Below, piece after piece: positions 1 to 6,252 of a stretch of DNA of 9,578 bases (position 1 is the stretch's first letter; every line of letters starts with the position of its first letter). Source of the DNA: Desulfobacula sp. (GTDB lineage: Bacteria; Desulfobacterota; Desulfobacteria; Desulfobacterales; Desulfobacteraceae); contig JAOZRF010000081.1 in NCBI GenBank assembly GCA_029940245.1, forward strand, positions 1 to 9,578, written 5' to 3'. The notes below the pieces were generated by a model, which saw only the letters and a list, made by a program, of their open reading frames with translations, searched no databases and was not told the DNA's origin. The translations under genes were made by a program, and so were the position numbers.

Positions 1-642
1 TGTGTGGTGGATCTGTCCTCATTTTACCTGGATATTATCAAGGACAGGCTTTATACCTTCCCTGCGACAGATCCTGAAAGGCGCGACGCCCAGACCGTCA
101 TGTTTATCATACTGGATGCCATTGTAAAAATCATGGCCCCGATTCTGCCTTTTACAGCAGATGAGATTTACCGGTATATGCCGAAAGGTTCGGATCATAA
201 GGAGAGTATCCACCTGGATGCCATGGTTGAACTCAATAAAGAATGGGAAGATAAAGAACTTGCAGATATCTGGGAGAACATAAGAAGCCTGAGAGGGGAG
301 GTCACAAAAGCGCTGGAAGAAGCAAGAAACAATAAATTGATCGGTCATCCTTTAGATGCTGCCCTTGAAATTAAATTGCCGGATACCCCATTAAAAGGAC
401 ATGTCGAAAATTTAAAAGAAAATCTAAATGATATTTTTATTGTATCCAGTGTTGCGATTGTAGATACCATTGATAATGGATCTTATCATTCAAAAGAGAT
501 TGAAGGCCTGTCCATTAACGTCACCAAGGCAGTAGGAAAGAAGTGTGATCGGTGCTGGCGGTTTGATGAAAGCATAGGCATGGATGTGGAACATCCCACG
601 GCCTGTGCTCGGTGTGCAGCGGCTTTAAAAAAGATATTATAA
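1..642 (+). CDS. ileS: Isoleucyl-tRNA synthetase, C-terminal part (5' end outside window)
   Basis: This is the last 213 residues of isoleucyl-tRNA synthetase, the cytoplasmic enzyme that charges tRNA-Ile. The frame is open from base 1, so the catalytic Rossmann domain and most of the protein lie upstream of the window. What is seen is the tail of the anticodon-binding helical domain (VDLSSFYLDIIKDRLYT near the start, then LRGEVTKALEEAR near residue 100) and a C-terminal zinc finger. The four zinc ligands are C182, C185, C202 and C205 of the visible fragment, in CDRCW and CARC. The protein ends a few residues after the finger, as expected for bacterial class IleRS. lspA follows after 19 nt; the ileS-lspA pairing is common in bacteria, including E. 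coli. The gene appears intact as far as it is visible. Confidence 0.97.
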   Translation, partial: CVVDLSSFYLDIIKDRLYTFPATDPERRDAQTVMFIILDAIVKIMAPILPFTADEIYRYMPKGSDHKESIHLDAMVELNKEWEDKELADIWENIRSLRGEVTKALEEARNNKLIGHPLDAALEIKLPDTPLKGHVENLKENLNDIFIVSSVAIVDTIDNGSYHSKEIEGLSINVTKAVGKKCDRCWRFDESIGMDVEHPTACARCAAALKKIL

Positions 643-671
643 CCTGAAGGTCACACGTAAATTGAACCTGA
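636..671 (+). repeat. 36-nt near-repeat, copy 1 (ileS end / lspA start)
   Basis: This stretch matches 2822-2857 inside holA at 31 of 36 positions by hand alignment, with no gaps. The core aacctgaaggtcacacgtaa differs from the other copy at a single base. Here it covers the ileS stop, the lspA ribosome binding site (gaagg, 646-650) and the first codons of lspA. It may be chance or a trace of short-segment duplication; no mobile-element signature surrounds it. Confidence 0.5.
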
Positions 672-1171
672 TATCCTTGAAAACAGAAGGAAAAATATGG
701 ATTCGTCTTGCTCTGGTCAGCGGATGTGTTGTTTTTGCTGATCAGAGCACCAAATATATTATTAAAATAAATCTGTCTTTACATAATAATATAATTGTGA
801 TTGAAAAATTTTTTAATATTACCCATATCATGAATCCTGGCGGAGCCTTTGGCTTTCTGGCAACACAGTCTCCTGAAATCAGAAAATTTATTTTTTTGTT
901 TCTGTCATCTATCGTGGTGTTTTTTGTTTTATGGTTTTATAAAAAGACTGCCTTAAATTTTGTTTTTTTTTCCTATGGACTGGCTTTGATTTTTGGTGGC
1001 GCGATAGGAAATCTGATTGATCGATTTAGATATGGCAATGTTTTGGATTTTCTTGATTTTTATATTGGTTCTGCCCATTGGCCGGCATTTAATGTTGCCG
1101 ACAGTGCCATTTCCATTGGAATGTGCATATTGATCTATCATATTCTGTTTAATAAAATTAAGGACATTTAA
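662..1171 (+). CDS. lspA: Lipoprotein signal peptidase (signal peptidase II)
   Basis: An inner-membrane aspartyl protease that cleaves the signal peptide of prolipoproteins after Lgt has lipidated the +1 cysteine. It has 169 residues, the usual length. Four hydrophobic segments are visible at about 13-30, 75-92, 97-117 and 143-165. Family motifs are ADQSTK (26-31), NPGGAFG (58-64), GNLIDR (116-121), GNVLDFLDF and FNVADSAISIG (143-153). By spacing, D129 and D147 match the catalytic aspartate pair; D120 of NLIDR is also conserved in the family. The start is TTG at 662, with gaagg at 646-650 and 11 nt spacing. There is no in-frame ATG or GTG between the upstream stop at 626-628 and this codon, so TTG is the best choice. 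lgt follows after 4 nt, so the two lipoprotein-maturation genes are co-transcribed. Confidence 0.96.
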   Translation: MNLISLKTEGKIWIRLALVSGCVVFADQSTKYIIKINLSLHNNIIVIEKFFNITHIMNPGGAFGFLATQSPEIRKFIFLFLSSIVVFFVLWFYKKTALNFVFFSYGLALIFGGAIGNLIDRFRYGNVLDFLDFYIGSAHWPAFNVADSAISIGMCILIYHILFNKIKDI

Positions 1172-1175
1172 GCTT

Positions 1176-1946
1176 ATGCATCCTGTTCTCTTTCATATCG
1201 GCAGTTTTAACCTTTATACCTATGGCCTTTTTGTTGCCCTGGGATTTATGACGGCCGTATGGGTTTCTCAAAAAAATGCAGGCCCCCATGGGTTTTTGCC
1301 TGATACGATCACAGATATTTTCTTTATTATACTGATCTCTGCTATTTTAGGAGCCCGTTTTTTGTACGTATGGATCAATTTTGACGATTACAGAAACAAT
1401 TGGCTGGACATTTTCAAGATCTGGAACGGGGGGCTGGTTTTTTTTGGTGGATTTCTTGGAGCTGTTGCTGCATCTGTCCTTTATCTGAAGATTAAAAAGC
1501 TTGACATCTGGAAAACGGCTGACCTCATAGCACCCGGTATTGCCCTGGGCCATGCCGTTGGAAGACTTGGATGTTTTTCTGCCGGGTGCTGCTATGGCAA
1601 AACCTGTGATCTACCCTTTGCCGTAAAGTTTACAAATCCTGAAAGCCTTGCACCCCTGAACGTTTATCTGCACCCGACCCAGATTTATTCAGTGTTTTCA
1701 AATCTGCTCTTATTTTTTATTCTTATAATATTTCAGAAAAAAAAGAAATTTAATGGCATGGTGTTTTTAATTTATATCATGCTTTATTCATTGTTCAGGT
1801 TCATTATTGAATTTTTTCGGGGGGATTTTCGAGGAAATTTTATATTTGACTTTATTTCCATGTCCCAGGGCATCGGGCTGATCGTTTTTCTAATTGCCCT
1901 TATCCTTTTAATTAAACTGTCCAGACCTTTTTATGGCCCAAAATAG
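1176..1946 (+). CDS. lgt: Prolipoprotein diacylglyceryl transferase
   Basis: An integral inner-membrane enzyme that moves diacylglycerol from phosphatidylglycerol to the lipobox cysteine of prolipoproteins, the step before LspA. It has 256 residues, slightly short of the E. coli protein but normal for many bacteria, with about seven hydrophobic segments. Motifs seen: HPVLFHIGSFNLYTYG at the N-terminus, the Lgt signature region HAVGRLGCFSAGCCYGK (126-142), HPTQIYS (166-172) and FRFIIEFFRGD (207-217). R130, R208 and E212 align with the essential R143, R239 and E243 of E. coli Lgt. The position of E. coli H103 is F90 here (GGLVFFGG) and that of N146 is C133. Both sites vary between families, so I still expect an active enzyme. 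ATG at 1176 has aagga at 1160-1164 inside the end of lspA. Its last 14 nt overlap holA. Confidence 0.96.
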   Translation: MHPVLFHIGSFNLYTYGLFVALGFMTAVWVSQKNAGPHGFLPDTITDIFFIILISAILGARFLYVWINFDDYRNNWLDIFKIWNGGLVFFGGFLGAVAASVLYLKIKKLDIWKTADLIAPGIALGHAVGRLGCFSAGCCYGKTCDLPFAVKFTNPESLAPLNVYLHPTQIYSVFSNLLLFFILIIFQKKKKFNGMVFLIYIMLYSLFRFIIEFFRGDFRGNFIFDFISMSQGIGLIVFLIALILLIKLSRPFYGPK

Positions 1947-3240
1947 AAATATTCTTAAGCACAATCAATTAGATGAATTTTTGACATCAGTTCAAGAAAA
2001 GGATATTCCGGCCCTGACTTTGATTTATGGCGAATTTTTTTTGATAAAACAAGCCTTTAAAACTCTGTCATCTTTTCTGCTGGGAAATGAAAATCCTGAG
2101 TTTGCCCTTGAAACTCTTGAGGGTGGTATAGTTTCCATGGGAGATATCATTGAACAGGTATCCACCTTTTCTTTTCTTGTTCCCAAAAAAATTGTGGCAG
2201 TCAAAAATGCCCCTTTGTTTCAAACAAAACAGGGCAGTTCAAATATCAGCTTTTCTTCTTCTGACCTTGATCGCCTGAATGAGTTTATTGGAAAAGGGGT
2301 TCCAAAAAATCATTATCTGATATTGACAACCGGTCTTGTTGATAAAAGAAAAAAAATATATAAAGCAATCGCAGACAAAGGATTAATCATTGACTGCTCT
2401 GTTGCCCAGGGGGCCAAAAAAGCAGATCTGGATGAGCAGAGAGCAATTTTGCAGAATGTTGCAGGCCAGATCCTGTCAAAATCTGAAAAAACCATAGATA
2501 ATCAGGCCTTTCATGCCCTTGTGGATTTGACAGGGTTTAATCTTGACCTTTTATCTCAGAATCTTGAAAAGCTGATCGCCTATTCCGGAAAAGCTAAGAT
2601 GATTTCAATGGCAGATGTAAAAGCGGTTGTAAAAAGAGATAAAAAAGATCCTATATTTAATTTAACCAATGCATTTATGGCTAAAGATGTTAAAAACGCT
2701 CTTTTTTATTTGGATTCACTTTTTAATGAAGGATTTCATCCCCTGCAGATATTAAAATCCTTTGAAAATTTAATTCGCAAGTTGATCCTGGTGAAATGTT
2801 TTACACAAAAATTTTATGAAAATAATAACCTGAAAGTCACACGTAAAATGAGTCTGAAAAATATGAATTTTAATTTATTCAAGCAAAGGGTTCTTCCAAA
2901 AGTCATTCATCATGATGAAAAGATAAAAACAATGATTGAAGAGCAGGATAAATATTTTTCAAAAAATGATTCAAACGGAAAAACCAAAAAGCCCAATGAT
3001 CTTTTCCTTGCACCAAATCCCCAAAATGCATATCCGATTTTCCAGACATTTCAAAAATCTGAAAATTTTTCTTTAAATGAATTGAATCAAGCTTTAATTT
3101 TTTTTGCTGACCTGGATTATCGGTTAAAATCTTCATCTTTTGATGCAAAGATAGCCATTGAAAATTTTATCATCAATACCTGCAGTAAAGGAGGATTTGT
3201 GTATGCCCAGGAAAATAAAAATCGTCGCCACCATTTCTAG
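1933..3240 (+). CDS. holA: DNA polymerase III, delta subunit
   Basis: The clamp-loader subunit that opens the beta sliding clamp during chromosomal replication. Family landmarks occur in order: LIYGEFFLIKQAF (30-42), FLVPKKIVAVKNA (81-93), YLILTTGLVDKRKKIYKAI (128-146), the EKL helix near 212, IFNLTNAFMAKDVKNAL (241-257) and, close to the end, ADLDYRLKSSSFDAKIAIE (392-410). At 435 residues it is about 90 longer than E. coli delta (343). The extra length seems to lie mainly in a polar, low-conservation segment at about 335-380 within the C-terminal collar domain, plus a short basic tail (RRHHF). The ATG at 1933 lies inside the end of lgt and has no clear Shine-Dalgarno, so translational coupling to lgt is likely. 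Its last 38 nt overlap pyk. Family call firm, exact N-terminus less so. Confidence 0.9.
   Translation: MAQNRNILKHNQLDEFLTSVQEKDIPALTLIYGEFFLIKQAFKTLSSFLLGNENPEFALETLEGGIVSMGDIIEQVSTFSFLVPKKIVAVKNAPLFQTKQGSSNISFSSSDLDRLNEFIGKGVPKNHYLILTTGLVDKRKKIYKAIADKGLIIDCSVAQGAKKADLDEQRAILQNVAGQILSKSEKTIDNQAFHALVDLTGFNLDLLSQNLEKLIAYSGKAKMISMADVKAVVKRDKKDPIFNLTNAFMAKDVKNALFYLDSLFNEGFHPLQILKSFENLIRKLILVKCFTQKFYENNNLKVTRKMSLKNMNFNLFKQRVLPKVIHHDEKIKTMIEEQDKYFSKNDSNGKTKKPNDLFLAPNPQNAYPIFQTFQKSENFSLNELNQALIFFADLDYRLKSSSFDAKIAIENFIINTCSKGGFVYAQENKNRRHHF
2822..2857 (+). repeat. 36-nt near-repeat, copy 2 (inside holA)
   Basis: Partner of 636-671 (31 of 36 identical). Here the sequence is coding and gives residues NLKVTRKMSL of the delta subunit. 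The frame that would extend lspA upstream of its TTG reads a very similar peptide (NLKVTRKLNL), so the match is in phase with codons at both places. Confidence 0.5.
3187..3194 (+). promoter_or_regulatory. Strong ribosome binding site that fixes the pyk start
   Basis: The sequence aaaggagg lies 8 nt before ATG 3203, inside the last codons of holA. It is the best Shine-Dalgarno match on the plus strand of this window. It favours ATG 3203 over the upstream in-frame ATG at 3158, which would add 15 residues not expected in pyruvate kinase. Confidence 0.9.
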
Positions 3241-4618
3241 TTTAAATAGTTCGCCTAAGTTTATCAAAGGATTGTATCGGGCAGGCATGAACGTTGTTAG
3301 ACTGAACACTGCCCACATGACCCATGAAGATGCCCTTCACGTGATCAAAAATACAAGACAGGTATCTGATAAAATAGGGATTCTCCTGGATACCAAGGGC
3401 CCTGAGATCAGAACCTGTGACACTGATAAATCTCTGGCAGTAAAATATGGGGACATAGTACGAATTAAAGGTGCTCCCCTTGAAAAATCCAAAGGCAAGG
3501 TGATTTGTGTCTCATATAAGGATTTTGTCAGGGATGTTCCCGTTGGCAGTTCCATAATGATAGATGATGGGTTCATTGCCCTGGCCGTCATGGACAAGGA
3601 TGACAAGTATTTAAGGTGCCATGTGGAAAATGATGGGGTGATCAATGCCAGAAAAAGTATCAACATCCCGTCTGTTCATGTAAAACTTCCGGCTTTGAGT
3701 GAGAAAGATATAGGCTTTATTGAGTTTGCCGTGGATAATGATCTGGATTTTATTGCCCATTCTTTTGTGAGAAACAAAGATGATGTTCTGACCGTGCAAA
3801 AGATTTTGGACAGGAAAAAATCATCAATCAAAATTATTGCAAAAATTGAAAATGCCCGGGGCGTGGAAAATCTGAGCGAGATTCTTGATCATGCCTATGG
3901 GATTATGATTGCAAGGGGGGACCTTGCTGTTGAAATTCCCACTGAACAGATCCCGCTGATCCAGAAACAAATTATCAGGACCTGCATTGAAAAAAGAAAG
4001 CCTGTGATTGTTGCTACCCAGATGCTGCATTCCATGATTGAATCGCCCAGACCCACAAGGGCTGAGGTATCAGATGTTGCTAATGCCTGCCTGGATCATG
4101 CAGATGCTCTCATGCTTTCAGGAGAAACAGCCAATGGAAAATATCCTGAAATGGCTGTCAGAACCATGGCAAAAATTGCCCGGGAAGTTGAGGACAAAAC
4201 CAGTAGTTATATGAATGCGCCTTATACCCTTGAAAATAAAATTACGGCCTATCTTGCCAAATCGGCTGTTAAAGCGTCTTTAAGACTGAATACAAAAGCC
4301 ATTGTCGCAGATTCTTTAACCGGCGAATCCATTCGTGCACTTGCAGCATACAGGGGAGACAATCCCATATATGCCCAGGTATATGACAAACGGGTGATGC
4401 GGCAATTGTCTTTGTCCTTTGGGGTCTTTGCCGACTACATTTCTATGGATATCACAAGTCAGGACTCCTTAAATAAATCCATATGCCGGTTGATAGATGA
4501 TAAACAATTTAAAAGAGAAGACTTGATTATTGTTCTTGCAGGTCACTTTGGTATTAAACAGGGTGCATCCTATATTGAAATCAGTACAGCAGAAAATTTC
4601 AAAAAAAAATGTAATTAA
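3203..4618 (+). CDS. pyk: Pyruvate kinase (Bacteroidetes-like type)
   Basis: A cytoplasmic glycolytic enzyme that converts phosphoenolpyruvate and ADP to pyruvate and ATP. It has 471 residues, normal length. Order: N-terminal start of the barrel with KIKIVATIS (4-12) and AGMNVVRLNTAH (27-38); LDTKGPEIRT (62-71); a B domain at about 72-155; the second barrel half with IIAKIENARGVENL (211-224), MIARGDLAVEIP (235-246), VATQMLHSMIESPRPTRAE (270-288) and MLSGETANGKYP (304-315); then a C-terminal domain from about 345. Catalytic K214, metal ligands E216 and D240, and T272 match E. coli K220, E222, D246 and T278 by spacing. The usual NFSH is NTAH (35-38), so the monovalent-cation ligand Ser36 of E. 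coli is Ala37. It overlaps holA by 38 nt and lipA, tail to tail, by 4 nt. All core catalytic residues I could check are present. Confidence 0.95.
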   Translation: MPRKIKIVATISSLNSSPKFIKGLYRAGMNVVRLNTAHMTHEDALHVIKNTRQVSDKIGILLDTKGPEIRTCDTDKSLAVKYGDIVRIKGAPLEKSKGKVICVSYKDFVRDVPVGSSIMIDDGFIALAVMDKDDKYLRCHVENDGVINARKSINIPSVHVKLPALSEKDIGFIEFAVDNDLDFIAHSFVRNKDDVLTVQKILDRKKSSIKIIAKIENARGVENLSEILDHAYGIMIARGDLAVEIPTEQIPLIQKQIIRTCIEKRKPVIVATQMLHSMIESPRPTRAEVSDVANACLDHADALMLSGETANGKYPEMAVRTMAKIAREVEDKTSSYMNAPYTLENKITAYLAKSAVKASLRLNTKAIVADSLTGESIRALAAYRGDNPIYAQVYDKRVMRQLSLSFGVFADYISMDITSQDSLNKSICRLIDDKQFKREDLIIVLAGHFGIKQGASYIEISTAENFKKKCN

Positions 4619-5484
4619 CCATCAAAAAGATCCTGGGCATTATAGGAACTTCGCACAAAAGGTCCTGCTGCTATTTTTTTAAACCCAACCTGCCGGGCTT
4701 TGTCCTCAAGTTGCTTAAATTCATCCGGGGAATAATATTTTTGAACTTTTAGATGGGCTTTTGTGGGCTGAAGATATTGACCAAGGGTTATGATTTTACA
4801 ACCATAATGAAAAAGATCTCTCATGGTTTGTTCAAGTTCTTTCATGGTTTCTCCTAAACCCACCATGATCCCGGATTTGAGAGGCATTGAAGCATCAATT
4901 GCCTTTGTATTTTTAAAAAGATCAAGGGACTGCTGATAAATGGCCTGGGGCCTGGCTGTTTTATAAAGCCTTGGAACAGTCTCAATATTGTGGTTTATTA
5001 CATCAGGTCTTGCAGATACAACTATCTTCAAGGCCTTGATATTCCCCTTAAAATCAGGAATCAAAACCTCTACTTTGGGATCATGGGGCAGGGTGGTTTT
5101 AATGGCTTTTATGGTTTTTGCAAAATGAGAAGCACCGCCATCTTCAAGGTCATCTCTTGTGACAGAGGTTACCACAACATATTTTAATTTTAACTCCAGG
5201 GCTGCTTTGGCAACTCTTGCGGGTTCATCCGGATCAAGGGGCAGGGCAGGGCCAAAATTGACATTGCAGAATCTGCAGTTGCGTGTGCAATTTGCGCCTA
5301 AAATCATAAAAGTAGATGTGTTTTTGGAAAAACATTCAAACATATTGGGGCAGTTTGCTTCCTTACAGACAGTGTGCAGACCGGCATCTGAAAGAAGGTT
5401 TCTTACCCGTTGATAATCCCCTCCTTTGGGAAGGCTTTTTTTAAGCCATGAAGGTTTTCTTTTCTTTTTTGTTTCTATATGCAT
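4615..5484 (-). CDS. lipA: Lipoyl synthase (radical SAM)
   Basis: It inserts two sulfur atoms into the protein-bound octanoyl chain to make the lipoyl cofactor, here most likely on GcvH encoded in the same operon. It has 289 residues. The auxiliary cluster motif CX4CX5C is C40, C45, C51; the radical SAM motif CX3CX2C is C66, C70, C73. VTSVTRDDLEDGGASHFA (105-122) and the C-terminal RSSYNA (278-283), whose serine ligates the auxiliary cluster, are also present. I chose ATG at 5484 because aagga (5496-5492) sits 7 nt upstream. A TTG at 5502 would add six residues but has no ribosome binding site. It is the last gene of the minus-strand block, 57 nt after lipB, and its stop overlaps the pyk stop. 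Confidence 0.97.
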   Translation of the reverse strand: MHIETKKKRKPSWLKKSLPKGGDYQRVRNLLSDAGLHTVCKEANCPNMFECFSKNTSTFMILGANCTRNCRFCNVNFGPALPLDPDEPARVAKAALELKLKYVVVTSVTRDDLEDGGASHFAKTIKAIKTTLPHDPKVEVLIPDFKGNIKALKIVVSARPDVINHNIETVPRLYKTARPQAIYQQSLDLFKNTKAIDASMPLKSGIMVGLGETMKELEQTMRDLFHYGCKIITLGQYLQPTKAHLKVQKYYSPDEFKQLEDKARQVGFKKIAAGPFVRSSYNAQDLFDG

Positions 5485-5491
5485 GGCCTTA

Positions 5492-5496
5492 TCCTT
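5492..5496 (-). promoter_or_regulatory. Ribosome binding site that fixes the lipA start
   Basis: On the minus strand aagga is followed by 7 nt and then ATG at 5484. It lies between the competing TTG (5502) and the ATG, and so decides for the shorter protein. Confidence 0.75.
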
Positions 5497-5541
5497 TTTC
5501 AATCAGGTTACAATTAATTTACTCAACTTTCGGTCTTAAAT

Positions 5542-6252
5542 TCATTTTAAATCTGTTTTTTGATAGTTAAATACAGATGAAAAATGTTTTATAAAGGCAG
5601 TCTTTATCTGTTCCATTGAAATTGTATTATCCGTTGAGTTAAGACCTGATTCAGATTTGGTCATTTCTTTTTCAACAGACGTCATGGAAACATTGGTAAG
5701 GCCGCAGGGATTTATCCATGAAAATGGTTCAAGATCAGGATTGATATTCATGGCAAGACCATGAAAGGATATTCCTTTTTTGATTGAAATACCCACGCTG
5801 CCGATTTTTGAATTTTTAACCCATAAGCCATGATTTCTTTCATCTCTATTCGCATCAATGCCAAAATCAGCGGCTGTTTGTTTCATGATTTCTTCAAGGC
5901 CATGGACAAAGTTCTTTACACCTATTTTGTTTTTTTCAAGATCAACAATGGGGTACATGACTGCCTGACCCAGGCCATGGTAAGTGATATTTCCCCCTCG
6001 ATTCGTTTGAACAACATCAATGTCTTTTGAATTTAAAAAATCTCTGGAAACACTTAAATTTTCTTCTCCACCCCTTTTTCCAAGGGTGAAAACAGATGGG
6101 TGCTCAACAAAAAAAATCTGATCCTTAATAAGAGCGTTGTCGATCTTGGCGTTTAAGGTTTGAATCTGAAGATCAAGCGCTCTTTTGTATTCTAAAATAT
6201 TAAGATCTATAAATACACAAGAGCGCTTTTGTTTGTTTACCCTCTCAGACAT
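5542..6252 (-). CDS. lipB: Octanoyl-[acyl carrier protein]:protein octanoyltransferase
   Basis: It transfers octanoate from acyl carrier protein to the lipoyl-domain lysine of target proteins, the step before LipA. It has 236 residues. Motifs: HPSVFTLGKRG (51-61), the family signature RGGNITYHGLGQ (85-96) with H92, KIGSVGISI (149-157) with the conserved lysine K149, and SWINPCGL (178-185) with the acyl-accepting cysteine C183. The Cys/Lys pair identifies LipB rather than a lipoate ligase. ATG 6252 lies 16 nt inside the end of gcvPB with only a weak purine stretch before it, and no alternative start codon follows in the N-terminal region, so coupling to gcvPB translation is likely. The C-terminal 45 residues are poorly conserved and polar. 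Confidence 0.96.
   Translation of the reverse strand: MSERVNKQKRSCVFIDLNILEYKRALDLQIQTLNAKIDNALIKDQIFFVEHPSVFTLGKRGGEENLSVSRDFLNSKDIDVVQTNRGGNITYHGLGQAVMYPIVDLEKNKIGVKNFVHGLEEIMKQTAADFGIDANRDERNHGLWVKNSKIGSVGISIKKGISFHGLAMNINPDLEPFSWINPCGLTNVSMTSVEKEMTKSESGLNSTDNTISMEQIKTAFIKHFSSVFNYQKTDLK

Noticed and set aside
3158..3202. Longer pyruvate kinase starting at ATG 3158
   Set aside because: The extra 15 residues do not belong to the family's N-terminus, and the near-consensus ribosome binding site at 3187-3194 points to ATG 3203.
4601..4640. Intrinsic terminator for lipA using the T9 run on the minus strand
   Set aside because: The only stem before the T run is CCA/TGG or ATC/GAT, about 3 bp, too weak to call.
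4631..4680. Intrinsic terminator for the pyk operon (TCCT/AGGA or AGGAAC/GGTCCT stems before a T7 run)
   Set aside because: The stems are only 4-6 bp with a mismatch, the T run is 8 nt away, and the whole element lies inside the conserved lipA 3' coding region.
4990..5413. Plus-strand open frames of 65 and 84 codons opposite lipA
   Set aside because: They are antisense to the conserved radical SAM gene, with no family features.
5485..5502. Longer LipA starting at TTG 5502
   Set aside because: There is no ribosome binding site before it, while ATG 5484 has aagga at the right distance; the six extra residues carry no conserved feature.
5485..5541. A small gene or promoter between lipB and lipA
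   Set aside because: The 57 nt hold no start codon with a ribosome binding site other than that of lipA, and no paired -35/-10 boxes.
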